NCBI GenBank assembly: GCA_032717465.1
Contig: CM064681.1
Location: 14,882,510-14,946,509, forward strand
Direction: 5' to 3'
Origin: Coenobita brevimanus
Taxonomy: Eukaryota > Arthropoda > Malacostraca > Decapoda > Coenobitidae
Length of the DNA stretch: 64,000 nt
Every line of letters starts with the position of its first letter. Position 1 is the stretch's first letter. The position numbers and the translations under genes were made by a program. The notes beneath the pieces are model-generated. The model was not told the DNA's origin and did not search any database. It worked only from the letters and a program-made list of their open reading frames with translations. Of the stretch, positions 11,526-24,939 are shown one piece after another.

Positions 11526-14388
11526 AAGTATATAAACAAGATGATAAAGTTGATGTACTCAAATGTGGATGGAATGGTATCTAAATTACTAGAGATGAAT
11601 GATTATGTCAGAGAAAATGAACCACAAGTAATATGCCTAACTGAAACAAAATTAACACCAAGGATATCCAATGACATACTAAACTTAGAGGAATACAATA
11701 TATGGAGAAGAGACAGAAATTTAAAAAAAGGAGGAGGAATTATAATATTAACTAAGAAAAATCTAAAAGTCAATGAAATAAAACTAGATATACCATCACA
11801 AGTAGAACTGATTGCAGTAGAGATCAACACATCTGAAGGTAAAGTAATTGTAGCCAATTTGTACATGCCACCCAGATCAAACACATGGGAAAGAGATGAA
11901 TATGAGGACCTGGCAGAGAGTACAATTCAGAGTTTAAGATCATTACTATATAAAATGGAAGAGAATTCAGAAAGACTTATACTAACTGGGGATTTCAATA
12001 CAAATATAAATTGGAATACACTAGATATAATTAGCCAAGAAAGCTGTTGGGACCAAAAGCTCCTGGATCTCGTACAAGAGTTCTTCCTAACGCAACATGT
12101 GAGGGAAACCACCAGAAAAAGAGGACTTGATGTACCTTCAGTGTTAGATCTAATATTTACTAGGCAAGAAAATGATATTGACAGTTTAATATATCACCCC
12201 TCACTCGGCAAAAGCGATCATGCAGTACTAAATTATAACTTCAGGATAGCATATGACATAGTAAACAGCAATGACAGTTACAAAAAGAGCCTAAACTATA
12301 AAAAGGGAAATTATCAAGACTTCAAGAAGTATTTCTTAGAAGCTGATTGGGAAAATGAGCTTAGAGGACAAGATTTAAATGCTGTATATAAAAAATTCTG
12401 TGAATTTTATGAAATAGGAGTCCAGAAGTACATCCCACACCACAAAGAAGCAGATAAGAAAATACAGAAATGATTCAATACAGAATGTAAAAAATCAAAA
12501 GAAAGAAGAGATTTGTCGTGGAATAGATACAGAAGACATAATAGTGAAAGGGCGTATAATAATTACAAACAGGCAAGAAACGATTACACAAGAATAAGGA
12601 GGGAAGCCCAAAAACAGTTTGAGGAGGATATAATAAAAAAGTAGTGATCAACCAAAGCTGTTTTACAGCTATATCAGAAGCAAAACCAAAGTAAAAGATA
12701 TAATACAATCAATTACGGACGAGGGAATCACTTATACACAAGAGAAAGATATTTGTGAAGCACTAAATAAGAATTTCCAATCAGTTTTTACAGAAGAAAA
12801 AAATTTTGAGATGGACTATGTAGAACATCCATGTCCACACATACTACCAGATATACAAATAGCAGAAAAAGTAATACAGAAGGAGTTAAGTAGTTTAGAC
12901 AGAGGAAAAGCAAGAGGTCCTGATGAAATTTCATGTTGGATACTACGAGAATGTGCCAAGGAGTTAAGTAAACCATTATTTTTAATTTTCAAGAAATCCT
13001 TGAGTCAAGGTAAACTACCTGATATTTGGAAAAAAGCAAATATGGTCCCCTTATTCAAGAAAGGAAATAGACAAAATCTACTCAACTACCGACCAGTATC
13101 ACTGACCAGTGTTGTAAGCAAGGTATTAGAAATGCTTATAAGAAAAGCTTGGGTAAATCATCTAGAAGAACACAGTATGATAACAGAAAGACAGTTTGGT
13201 TTCAGAAAAGGAAAATCATGTGTTACTAATCTGTTGAGCTACTATGACAGAGTACCAAACACAATACAGGAAAGGGAAGGATGGGTGGACAGTATCTATT
13301 TAGATTTCAAGAAAGCTTTTGACACAGTACCACACCAAAGACTTTTATGGAAACTGTACCATCAAGGAGGAATTCGAGGCAAACTGTTTTGTTGGATGCA
13401 AGACTTTCTCATAAAAAGAGAAATGAGAACAGTACTAAGAGGAAACTACTCATCATGGAAAGAAGTGACTAGTGGAGTACCACAGGGTTCAGTGCTGGCA
13501 CCAATCATGTTTTTAGTGTAAATAAATGATATAAACAGTAACACTGGAAATGAGAGCTATCTGAATATGTTTGCAGATGATTCAAAAATACAAAGGAGAA
13601 TTACTAACACAGACTCTTGTAAAGAGCTACAAGAAGAATTAAATAAACTTCATGAATGGAGTAGTACATGGCAAATGGAATTCATTGTGGACAAGTGTCA
13701 TGTAATCAAGTTTGGTAAAAGTGGAAAAAGACCTGATTGGGATTATAAGTTAGGAAATAAAACCCTATACACATCAGAAAGAGAGAAAGACCTGGGTGTG
13801 ATTATCAATAACAGACTATCTCCGGCTGACCACATCAGCGAGAAGGTACGGAACATGTATACACTGCTTGCAAATATGAGAATAGCATTCACATACATAA
13901 ATGAAGACATGCTAAGAAGGATAATAACATCATTTATTAGACCAACCCTGGAATATGCATCAGTAGTCTGGAGTCCTCATCTCAAAAAGCACATAGACAA
14001 GAGTGAAAAAGTTCAAAGGGCCGCTACTAGATGGATACCAAGCTTAAGGGAGCTAAGCTACGAAGAAAGACTAAATAATCTGAATCTACCAACACTACAG
14101 GAGAGAAGGAAAAGAAGTGACATGATAATGCTATATAAGTGCATATCAGGGAAGGAGAAAATAGACATAAATGGTTACTTAACATATGGAGAAGCATCAG
14201 CAAGAGGACACTGCAAAAAACTGCATAAGAAGAGAGGTGATAAAGACGTAAGGAAATTCAGTTTCCCAAACAGAGCACTTGATCAATGGAATGCACTACC
14301 GAATGAAATAGTGTGTGCCAAAATAATTCACAAATTTAAGGATGTGTACGATAAATATGGTTTAAGACACGGGACAGTACGAGCTTGA
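11526..14388 (+). pseudogene. CR1/L2-like LINE ORF2: endonuclease and reverse transcriptase
   Basis: Endonuclease (11540-12240: YSNVDGMVSKL, ICLTETKL, LTGDFNTNINW, GKSDHAVL), then reverse transcriptase (12830-14388: ARGPDEIS, YRPVSLTSVVSKVLE, GFRKGKSC, YLDFKKAFDTVPH, VPQGSVLAP, MFADDSK) and the usual C-terminal region ending GLRHGTVRA. Lesions: TGA at 12471-12473, a one-base frameshift near 12640 and TAA at 13519-13521. No RNase H follows. Confidence 0.8.
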
Positions 14389-14445
14389 CTCATTCCTATA
14401 AAGATACAATTAGGTAAGAACAATTAGGTAAGAACACACACACAC

Positions 14446-14568
<123 letters not shown>

Positions 14569-14575
14569 AACACAC

Positions 14576-14714
14576 CTGACACAGAAAAGTCCTGTGCCAT
14601 CATCATCTTGGTCACCTCCTCCATGTTTATTAGGGTTTGGTCCCCCCTCCTCACTTTGACATCCAAGTTCTTTGTCAACTCAGAGGCGGCGAAGGTTTGA
14701 AATGTAACGACCTT
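14576..14714 (-). pseudogene. IR exon: lobe S2, middle
   Basis: 139-nt open exon bounded by CTATAG and TCAG|GTGTGT. It starts in phase 0 and ends with one extra G. It encodes VVTFQTFAASELTKNLDVKV, GDQTLINMEEVTK and MMMAQDFSVS, a pattern seen in decapod IR S2 lobes ahead of the cysteine block. No internal lesion is seen. Its donor lies about 12 bases from a 110-bp (CT)n tract, and two large retrotransposons fill the flanking introns. Confidence 0.75.
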
Positions 14715-15160
14715 CTATAGACTACTTATTTTGCGGAAAACACCACTCTCAGCTGTCTGAAAGTAGCAAAATGACTGTCTTAAAGGCTGTATTTATAAGG
14801 CCCATTTATACAAGGCTAGAACTGGACATATTGTAACGTAAAGTGCTCGATCGTGTATTTACATCGCACAAAGCACCAATCTTAACGGTGTGGATGTAAC
14901 GGAATGAATGTCTCAAAGTGTGATTTATTTAGCTTTTCTACAATTACCCTAGAACCAGACATACTGTGACATAAACTCTTCCACTGTGTAAGTTAAAATT
15001 AAAGCTGGAAGAATAACCTGTATAATTTGTTAGCGATTTTCACATATGGCTTCTCATTGTCTGCTGCAGTAAGTCTGGTACTGAGAAACGGCTTGCCCAG
15101 AGCATGACCCATTGATACTGAGTATGTTTAATTTCCTATGTTTATCTTGGCCTGCATGAT

Positions 15161-17297
15161 TAAAATGCCCGCCGCCGGACCTCCCACCTCGTCACCCCCC
15201 ACTGCACCACCGGGCGGCTACCACACCACCACCCCAGGAGGATACAACGGTGGGGTTAGTGACCCAGGTCAAGAGGGTCACCGGGACACTACTGTCCTGA
15301 GCCCCTGTTCCCCGCAACTGCCCCAACACCAGGTGACCGGGGAAAGTCAACTACCTTGCTGGCGGGACAACCATCGTCAGAATTGGGGTGGGACTGAACC
15401 AGATTCAGTCCCAGGTAACACCGTATTGACGGCTATTGTTACACCCTCTAGGGCAGGAGGTCCAAGGGCAGGAGGCCCAAGGCTACGGCCTAAAATAGTG
15501 TACCAGGGTAGAGAGACCCAAGGCTACGGTCTTAGTACACCCCGGAGAGAGAGTTGCCCCAGTGCATCCCTCTCCTGCTGTTTTATCCTACGGGAGCAAC
15601 ACCGCGCCGATGGTCCCTATATGTGGCGGGAAGGAGCGGCCCTGTACGCCTTTCAGTTGCTTCTCGTCAGGAAGATCAGCTCCCGGCTACGGCCAAAGTA
15701 TGTACCAGGGTAGAGAGCCCCTGCTATCATACGTGCAGCTTTTCCCTACTACGGGAGCAACACCGCGCCGACAGTCCCTATATGTGGCGGGGAAGGAGTG
15801 GCCCTGTATGCCCTTCAGTTGCTCCTTGTAAGGCGGGTAGGCGTACAGCCCCGGCCAAAGCACGTACCAGGGTAGAGAAGCCCCTGAAGATAGCCTCAGT
15901 ATGTACCGGAGAGTGTGGCCTCTGTGCCCCCTACTCCTGCTTTTCCCATACTACAGGAGCAACACCGCGCCGACAGTCCCTATACATGGCAGGGAAGGAG
16001 CGGCCCTGTACGCCCTTCTGTTGCTCCTTGTACGATGGGTAGGCTCATGGCCACAGCCAAAGTACATACCAGGGTAAGGCGACCCAAGGCTCTGGCCTCA
16101 GGGCGTACCGAAGAGGACATGAGCTAAGTGAGTCCTTCTCCTGCCTCTTCCCCCTGTGGGAGCCCTTCGTCACCACCCAGGAATGTTGTCCCGGAGGTGT
16201 CGCTAGAGTGGTGGCAAGACCCGATACCGGATGTACCTCCTATGCCTGGGAGATCCTTGTTCCTGCCTGAGACCCGACGGAGAAGTTGCCGCAGCCCAGC
16301 CCTGTCGGTACCTCTCCCCACAGGCGCCCGCAGTCCCAGGACCCCCAGGCCAGACCCACAGGCTCCCGACAAGGGCGACCCAGGCTCCCTCACCCAACGG
16401 AGCCTGAGACGACAGGCCCGATTCCTCCAACTGTTCGGCCCCAGTCCCGAGAGCCACCTCTCAGGTCGAGGCCCCCAGACAGGAGGGCCTCCCTGCATCT
16501 CACCGACGAGTGTGACCCGGGCAGTGACTCCCCTGCAGGTAATACATTGCCCTCTGCAGGCCGGGTTCCCCTAGGGTTCTCCTCTCACACCCCTGTTATG
16601 GAGTGAACATTACCCAGGAGATACAGGTAAAGAGTGACGCCCCTTGTGCCGAGAACAAACCAGGGGATAAAACAGTGAACAGTGACCGAGTGAAGACCAG
16701 TGTAAAACCAGTGACAGTTACTATTAGTCCAAAAGAACTCAGTGCCCGGCAGGAGAGAGAATGAACATTAACGTAATTATATGAGTCCCCCAGTAAAAGA
16801 ACTTTCAGTGACGGAATACAGACTAGGGTGCACAGGTAAATCAAAACCTGTGTGTAAGTGTCGCTGCGACTTAGTGACTGTGTCAAGTGTCGCGATCCGC
16901 ACCCTGTCTTATTTATAGTAGTATTTCCCCCACGGACTTCCTATCTTGCTTATTCCCTTTGTTGTCGACTCAGTGTATATCCTGCCTAAAAGTGATATAC
17001 GGATAATAACATATATAATTTAGGAAATCAATGTATGTGCATTGTATTGTGTACTAAGTGTGACTGTATCTTGTGGTGTTGAAAGTTAACTCTGTGTCCC
17101 TGTCCCCTGTATCTCAAATATCACTCTGTGTTTTATTGAAACGGTTTGAATTAAGGCAATAGATGTGTTAAGGTATACTGCCTGTTTTTATGTCCTGTTC
17201 CTTTGTGGGTGCTTTACTTCCGGTCCGGAAAGAGGACCCTGCTTCAGTCGCTAGTGTTTTTAGGACGAGAAGTCGACTTTAAAACACCAGCATAACA
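15161..17297 (+). repeat. Gypsy-1 5' LTR (2137 bp)
   Basis: Starts TAAAATGCCCGCC and ends CAGCATAACA, defined by the ATGAT duplication and by comparison with the other copy. The termini are not the usual TG...CA. It holds three imperfect tandem units of about 160-205 bp, each marked by GGGAGCAACACCGCGCC (about 15591, 15752, 15956). The apparent open frames inside it repeat the same peptide with each unit and are not taken as genes. Confidence 0.85.
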
Positions 17298-17364
17298 CTG
17301 GTGGCAAGTGGTGGTTCTGGATCCGAGTAAAAGTACGGAGGAACGATAAAAGGAAACTTGCACA

Positions 17365-18117
17365 ATGGCAGCCAAACCGCACATTCAGTTGCCGAGATTC
17401 AACCCAGACCAATGTGACATTGAAGTGTATTTAGAGATGGTCAAGCCCCTCCTAGACAAAGGGTTCGACTCGGACAAAGAAAAGATTGCAGTCACATTGC
17501 CTAACTTGGGTAAAATAATCGCCACTGTTGCATCAAAAATCGTCCCAGAACTGACATGGGACCAATTCTCACAAATTGTGAGACAGGCTTTCATGCCGTC
17601 CATAGGCAGAGTTGTCGCTCTCTCTCAACTCGACGCCCTCACCTACGATGGTAACCTAGATGACACATTCGTCCAGGCTTGGCGCCTCGTCAGAGCCGCT
17701 TATCCCGAGGCAACTACAAATGCTCGAGATATACACACATTCAATGCCCTGCTGAGGATTCTCCCTAGCACTGTCAGGAAGCATTTCTCCATCTATGATC
17801 CCTCGGGGAACATGGACCAGGACCTGCAACTCGTCAGATGTCTCCTTGCTGCCCGTCCCATACCGCAACCATTGCATGCAGTGACAAGATTCCCCCCAAA
17901 CCAGAACCCCCCACCAAAACCAAAACCGCCGCCTCACCAGTCACCCACGGAGCCGCTTCCTACTACGCGCAGGGCTTACCCGCAGAAGAAACGCCCCAAC
18001 CCCAGGGATCAAGGAAACCTCATCACGATAAATCCTTGGGAGTTTACAGCTTGCAGTCGCACCTGCCCCCTGCACGACATAAGAGAGCAGCTCAAGGCAA
18101 GCGCGCAGGGGTTTTAA
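17365..18117 (+). pseudogene. Gypsy-1 gag
   Basis: 250 codons starting MAAKPHIQLPRFNP. The first 170 residues form a retrotransposon capsid-like region (YLEMVKPLLDKGF, LRILPSTVRKHFS), followed by a Pro/Lys-rich stretch and CSRTCPLHD near the end. It makes the particle shell. A frameshift near the end separates it from the protease. Confidence 0.7.
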
Positions 18118-18270
18118 CCAAGGGCGTAAGAAAGTCTCCTCCTTGGACGACGACGCCCCGGAAGACGACGTGCCGCCACTACTCTACCCAGGACCGGACG
18201 ACGAGGAACTTGATGACCACGCCCAACCTCAGCAGATGGATTTTTAGGCCTGCCCCCGCACCTCCCCACG

Positions 18271-18700
18271 GTGGCGGGGGCCACCTCACACAGCTACAGA
18301 CCCCCAGTCTACAACAAAATTTGGCTGAATGGGATAAAGGCACGATTACTGGTAGATACGGGAGCAGCCAGTTCGTGCCTCTACTCCCACTTCTACTCCT
18401 GCCACACCTCTGCCTTCGGCCCTCTTCTCCCCACCTCAGCCAACCTCGTAGACGTGGAGGATGGCCCCCTACCCATCTGTGGGGAAACACGGGCCCTTCA
18501 AACCAACACTCACCAATGAGTATTCACCAACCACCCATTCATCATATTTGATTCCACCTGTAATCAATATGATGGATATCTTGGGCTGGACCTTCTCCAA
18601 AAACTCCATGCGACCATTGACTGTCATCAGTGCCGTCTCCACTTCAGTCCAGCCCGCCCCAACCAAGCATCAATCAACAAGAAAAAAAAATCTGGAAGAA
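18271..18700 (+). pseudogene. Gypsy-1 protease region
   Basis: Contains YNKIWLNGIKARLLVDTGAA, the aspartic protease active site (DTGA) with its flanking strands. An in-frame TGA at 18517-18519 is followed in the same frame by DSTCNQYDGYLGLDLL, the second conserved protease block, so one stop interrupts a recognisable domain. Confidence 0.65.
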
Positions 18701-19030
18701 AAAAGAAGAACGCCACCACCTCCCCCACACCACACAGACACACACACTCCCCGGACACTCACCTGCCTCAACCCACCTGTACATATGACCCCAACTCAAC
18801 CTCACTCAATGCCTCACTTCATCCCCCTCCATCCCCACCCCCCACTCCACATCTTCTGGACCCCTCCCCATCTTTTCCTGCCACTATCACTTCCTCAATC
18901 ACCATTCCACCCCATCACGAAGCTTGGGTAAAACTTAACAGACCTTCAGGTACCTCTGTCCTTTTTTCACCATCCATACCCACCGGACCACTCTCCTCCT
19001 GTTTAGTGTCCCCAACCTTCCTTCCCCCAC

Positions 19031-20600
19031 ATGCCCATGAGATCCGCAAACCTCGCCACAACACCACTAACCCTACCACGAAGACTCATCATTGGCGACA
19101 CAGAAGAAGCCGAACCATGCCAAGCACCACCCCCCGATCATCCCACTCTCCCCGACTTACCGTCACATCTATCCCCATCCCAGACCAACAGCCTTCGACA
19201 ACTCCTCCTGGACTTTCAGGACCTATTCTCCTCCGGCCCAATAGACCTTGGCCACACTACTTATTTCAGCCACGAGATACACACGACCGGACCTCCCATT
19301 CGGCAACCATCACGATGAAAAAATCCGAAACAACGGGCAGAAGAAGACCGGCAAGTCCAGGATATGCTTGATGCTGGTGTTATCTCCAATTCCACTTGCC
19401 TGTGGTCCTCACCTGTTGTACTCGTGCGAAAGAAAGACGGGACCATGCGCTTTTGCGTCGATTACCGCAGAGTGAACGACGTTACTATCAAAGACGCTAC
19501 ACCCCTACCCAGGATTGATGACTCGCTTGACTCCCTGCACGGATCGACTTGGTTCTCTACCCTAGACCTGCAATCAGGCTATTGGCAAGTCCCTGTCCAC
19601 CAAGATGACAAGCACAAGACCGCCTTCTCAACATCGAACGGGAAGCATTACGAATTCAACATTCTTCCCTTTGGACTCTGCAATGCCCCTGCCACATTTT
19701 CCCGCCTAATGGAGTCTGTTCTGAGTGGGCTAACCTGGGAGACTTGTTTGGCGTACCTAGACGACGTCATCGTTTTCACTCACACCTGGGCCGACCACCT
19801 CCACCGCCTCAAACAGGTTTTCCAACGCATACGCCAGACCGGGCTCAAACTGGAACCAACAAAGTGCGTCTTGGCCGAAAGATCAGTCTCTTTCCTTGGA
19901 CACCTAATTAACGCTGAAGGCATCTCCCCTGACCCAGACAAACTATGTGCGATCGCCGACATCCCCATACCTCGCGACGTACACGAAACTAGAGCCTTCC
20001 TAGGCCTAACTTCATACAACAGGCGGTTCGTAAAAGGATTTGCAGACATCGCCAAACCCCTACACGACCTAACAAAAAAAGGTGAACCATTCATATGGAC
20101 AGAACCAAGGAAAACTGCATTCACCACCCTCAAGTCCAAGCTGACCTCTGCCCCCATCGTCGCTTTCCCAGATTACAACCTCCCATTCCGTCTATATACC
20201 GACGTCTCGCCCATTGCCATAGGGGCCGTCCTTGCCCAAGTGCAAAACGGCCGCAAGCATATCATCGCCTGTGCCAGCTGCACCTTAAACCCTGCAGAAA
20301 GAAATTACGCAGCCACCAAACGCGAGTGCCTCGGAATCATCTGGTCCCTCTATTACTTCCGTTCCTACATCTCAGGCACCCATGTGATAGTCATTATGGA
20401 CCACCAATCCCTACAGTGGTTACGTCAGTCAAACACCACCAACGCGCAACTCATATGATGGCGAGAAGCACTCGAGGAGTACGATTTTGAAATCTCATAC
20501 CGACCAGGCAAGCTCCACACAAACGACGACGCCCTGTCCCGTCTACCCATCAATGCAATTTCAGCAGAGCCAGACCTGATCCAAATGTGGCACAACAAAC
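19031..20600 (+). pseudogene. Gypsy-1 reverse transcriptase and RNase H
   Basis: RT from a leader (LRQLLLDFQDLFSSGPIDLG, 19190-19250) through MLDAGVISNS, VVLVRKKDGTMRFCVDYRRV, FSTLDLQSGYWQV, LPFGLCNAPATF and the catalytic YLDDVIVF (about 19756). RNase H follows with LYTDVSPIAIGAVLAQ and ATKRECLGIIW. A frame change separates leader and RT core near 19330, and TGA at 20456-20458 falls within RNase H ahead of YDFEISYRPGK. Confidence 0.85.
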
Positions 20601-21660
20601 AACGCCCTACCTGGATCCCGCCGAACACACTCGCCAAACTCCGCCTTCATGGCGAGCACCTGTTCGATCCCAATGGACACATCGTCCTAAGCCCTACCAC
20701 CGCCCACGAGACTATGCTGCACCTCCACGCCAATATTGGCATCCACCTGGGGACTAAGAAACTCCAGAAGTCTTTAGTGACATGTACTGGACACCTAACC
20801 CATCTACCATTGCCAAGAACATCATACAATCCTGCTGCACCTGTGCTTTGGGGAAGGACATCACTCGCACACCTGGCCCTTCAGGAAAATTAACAGCGCA
20901 GAAACCTTGGCAATTGCTTTCCCTAGACGTTGTTGGCCCCCTCACACCCAAAGCAGGGTACAAATACATTATCACATTCGTGGATGTGTATTCAAAGTTT
21001 ATCATTGCATGCCCCGCCAAGGATCACAGTGCAGTATCAGTCGCCGACGCCCTCACTCGCCATGTCTTCCCTTATTTTGGCATTCCCCAAGCACTGCACT
21101 CGGATAATGCCCCAGAATTCACTGGCAAAGTCTGGGAAGAACCGGCGAATATATTTGGATACCATATCTCCCACTCATCCCCCTACTGGCCCCAAAGTAA
21201 CAGCATCTGCGAGAGGAGCCATCGCTCCCTCATGAATCAGGTCCACACACACATTATGCAAACAGGGAACGATGATTGGCCTGCCCATGTCAAGATTATC
21301 CAATGGGGCCTAAATACATGCCCACGAGAAGACAGGATAACACCACATGAGTGAGTTTTCGGGGAAACCCTGCTCCTCCTATCCCTCCGCCACCACCTCC
21401 ACCCAACCACCCCGCCCTCCACTACCGACCCTCTCCACCACCTCAAACGCCGCCTCCACCACCTACACACCCAACAGGACTTGGTGCCCGACACCAACCA
21501 CTCCAACCCATACAAATCTGGTCAGTCCATCGTCGTAGTGCACCTTCCTGCCTCCACCAAGACCTCCCCCCGATTCAATGGCCCCTTCAAAATTATTCAA
21601 GTCCCCAACCCCTACCAAGTAATCATCGACCAACAAGGACAACACCGCACATACTGAAAT
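20600..21660 (+). pseudogene. Gypsy-1 integrase
   Basis: Zinc-binding start (HETMLHLHANIGIHLG, then C-x2-C of IQSCCTCALGK after a frameshift near 20780). The core has Asp in LSLDVVGPL, Asp in HSDNAPEF and Glu in SICERSHRSL, the D-D-E triad. TGA at 21352-21354 and TGA at 21656-21658 interrupt the C-terminal part (FKIIQVPNPYQVII then HHVRPF). Confidence 0.8.
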
Positions 21661-22726
21661 CACCACGTGCGACCCTTCCACCCATCCAACAATGACCACC
21701 TCCACACCCACACGCCCCGCACCTCTTCCCGCACACCTGTCCACACCGACCCTTCCGAGAATTACCCCCCAGACTCCTACTCCTACTCCTTCTCACCCCC
21801 ACCCTCCACCTCACCGATGGCCAGCCCACCCCCCAACACACCCGATCCCAACACACCACCACCACCGCCTACACCACCGCCACCGCCCGACACCGGCACC
21901 TCCTCACAGCCCACAACTCACCTCCCTACCACCTGTCCACCCACCACCTCCCGCACCACACCGCCTCCACCGCCTACATCACCACCACCGCCCAAAGCCA
22001 CCACCTCCTCACAGCTCACCACTCACCACCCTACCACTTGTAAACCCCCCCCTCCCCCATAACCATTCTCATTATACGCGCCACACCGCATCCCCACTCT
22101 CATCCCCCCCTAACAGCCGCACGCCCTCACCATCACCACATGCACAACCACCCTCACCACCCACACCCACACTCACTACCACCACCACCAGATCAGGACG
22201 TCTTTCACGCCCACCCTCCAGATACACCCCAACACCACCTCCCATTGCACACCCATCCCACCACCCGCTACCACGAACCCCCCCTACCCCAAACACCTAC
22301 CTCATAACCCTCCCCCTCCACCAAGCACGATGGAATCCTCCCAAGTCCCAATTCCCCAAGGTACAATGCTCATCCCACCGACCCATCCCCCATGAAACCA
22401 CCAATCTCCCGTCACTCTCCAGCATTCAGCTTCCATCTCCTCACCAGGCACCATTCCCCGAGATGAAAGTCACAAGGGTACACTGGCTACCCCACGACCG
22501 CCCACATGCCAGAATCCGAGGGACCCCTCCACCTTCTCCGCCTCCTACGCCAGACCGACCACCCATCCTCCCTCCGGCTCACTCTCAACCTCCATCAGGA
22601 GCCTAACACCTTCACCTACCACTGGGTCAGCCTCCTACAACACCTCACCCCGGCCCACCAGACATCCACCTCCACGACATACCACCTCCAGTCACGGGGT
22701 CGTGACTTTTCCACCACGGAGGGTGG
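21660..22726 (+). other. Gypsy-1 proline-rich 3' extension
   Basis: A strand-biased, C-rich kilobase that stays open for 304 codons in one frame (21692-22606) and is rich in Pro, His, Thr and Ser. It contains TRSGRLSRPPSRY, a motif common at the C terminus of gypsy pol. A segment of roughly 110 bp around CTCCTCACAGC(C/T)CAC is tandemly duplicated (about 21900 and 22010). It is either a low-complexity pol tail or spacer; no envelope features are seen. Confidence 0.5.
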
Positions 22727-24939
22727 TAAAATGCCCGCCGCCGGACCTCCCACCTCATCACCCCCCACCGCACCACCAGGCCGCTACCACACCACCACCC
22801 CAGGAGGATACAACGGTGGGGTTAGTGACCCAGGTCAAGAGGGTCACCGGGGCACTACTGTCCTGAGCCCCTGTTCCTCGCAACTGCCCCAACACCAGGT
22901 GACCGGGGAAAGTCAACTACCTTGCGGGCGGGACAACCATCGTCAGAATTGGGGTGGGACTGAACCAGATTCAGACCCAGGTAACACCGTATTGACGGCT
23001 ATTGTTACACCCTCTAGGGCAGGAGGTCCAAGGGCAGGAGGCCCAAGGCTACGGCCTAAAATAGTGTACCAGGGTAGAGAGACCCAAGGCTACGGCCTTA
23101 GTACACCCCGGAGAGAGAGTTGCCCCAGTGCATCCCTCTCCTGCTGTTCTATCCACGGGAGCAACACCGCGCCGACGGTCCCTATACATGGCTGGGAAGG
23201 AGTGGCCCTGTACGCCCTTCAGTTGCTTCTTGTCGGGAAGATCAGCTCCCGGCTACGGCCAAAGTACATACCAGGGCAGAGAGCCCCTGCTATCGTACAT
23301 GCAGCTTTTCCCTACTATGGGAGGAACACCGCGCCGACGGTCCCTATACGTGGCGGGGAAGGAGCGACCCTGTACGCCCTTCAGTTGCTCCTTGTAAGGC
23401 GGGTAGGCGTACGGCCCCGGCCAAAGCACGTACCAGGGTAGAGAAGCCCCTGAAGATAGCCTCAGTATGTACCAGAGAGAGTGTGGCCTCTGTGCCCCCT
23501 ACTCCTGCTTTTCCCATACTACGGGAGCAACACCGCGCCGACAGTCCCTATACGTGGCGGGGAAGGAGCGGCCCTGTACGCCCTTCAGTTGCTCCTTGAA
23601 CGACGGGTAGGCTCACGGCCACAGCCAAAGTACGTACCAGGGTAAGGCAACCCAAGGCTCCGGCCTCAGGATGTACCGGAGAGGACAGGGGCTACGTGAG
23701 TCCTTCTCCTGCCTCTTCCCCCTGTGGGAGCCCTTCGTCACCACCTGGGAATGTTGCCCCGGAGGTGTCGCTAGAGTGGTGGCAAGGCCCGATACTGGAC
23801 CTACCTCCTACGCCTGGGAGATCCTTGTTCCTGCGCGAGACATGACGGAGAAGTTGCCGCAGCCCAGCCCTGTCGGCGCCTCTCCCCACAGGCGCCCGCA
23901 GTCCCAGGACCCCCAGGCCAGACCCACAGGCTCCCGACAAGGGCGACCCAGGCTCCCTCACCCCACTGAGCCTGAGACAACAGGCCCGATTCCTCCAGCT
24001 GTTCGGCCCCAGTCCCGAGGGCCACCTCTCAGGTCGAGGCCCCCAAACAGGAGGGCCTCCCTGCACCCCACTGACGAGGCTCCGACTCGAGGGCCACCTC
24101 TCAGGTCGAGGCCCCCAGACAGGAGGGCCTCCCTGCATCTCACCGACGAGTGTGACCCGGGCAGCGACTCCCCTGCGGGTAATACATTGCCCTCTGCAGG
24201 CCGGGTCCCCCTAGGGTTCTCCCCTCACGCCCCTGTTATGGAGTGAACTTTACCCAGGAGATACAGGTAAAGAGTGACGCCCCTTGTGCCGAGAACAAAC
24301 CAGGGGAAATAACAGTGAACAGTGACCGAGTGAAGACCAGTGTAAAACCAGTGACAGTTACTATTAGTCCAAAAGAACTCAGTGCCCGGCAGGACAGAGA
24401 ATGAACATTAACGTAATTATATGAGTCCCCCAGTAAAAGAACTTTCTGTGATGGAATACAGACTAGGGTGCGCAGGTAAATCAAAAGCCTGTGTGTAAGT
24501 GTCGCCGCGACTAAGTGACTGTGTCAAGTGTCGCGATCCGCACCCTGTCTTATTTATAGTAGTATTTCCCCCACGGACTTCCTATCTTGCTTATTCCCTT
24601 TGTTGTCGACTCAGTGTATATCCTGCCTAAAACTGACATACGGATAATAACATATATAATTCAGGACATCAATGTATGTGCATTGTATTGTGTACTAAGT
24701 GTGACTGTATCTTGTGGTGTTGAAGGTTAACTCTGTATTCCTGTCCCCTGTATCTCAAATATCACTCTGTGTTTTATTGTAACGGTTAGAATTAAGGCAA
24801 TAGATGTGTTAAGGTATACTGCCTGGTTTTTATGTCCTGTTCCTTTGTGGGTGCTTTACTTCCGGTCCGGAAAGAGGACCCTGCTTCAGTCGCTAGTGTT
24901 TTTAGGACGAGAAGTCGAGTTAAAAACACCAGCATAACA
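22727..24939 (+). repeat. Gypsy-1 3' LTR (2213 bp)
   Basis: Same ends as the 5' LTR. It is about 76 bp longer, mainly because a 69-bp segment (GGGCCACCTCTCAGGTCGAG and onward) is present twice in tandem (about 24019 and 24088), but only once in the 5' copy. Scattered substitutions elsewhere show time since insertion. Confidence 0.85.

Larger units (their letters stand above)
10440..14430 (+). mobile_element. CR1/L2-like LINE, nearly intact
   Basis: A plus-strand non-LTR retrotransposon in the intron between IR exons 14714-14576 and 9608-9509. It carries a coiled-coil ORF1, an APE endonuclease and a reverse transcriptase. The 3' end shows two copies of AATTAGGTAAGAAC (14408-14435), the tandem tail typical of this group. 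Only a few lesions are visible, so it is younger than the I-group copy. Assignment to CR1 versus L2 would need a tree. Confidence 0.8.

Noticed and set aside
15138..16574. Several open frames of 60-190 codons in the Gypsy-1 LTRs
   Set aside because: They repeat the same peptide with each LTR repeat unit, occur in several frames and lie in non-coding LTR sequence.
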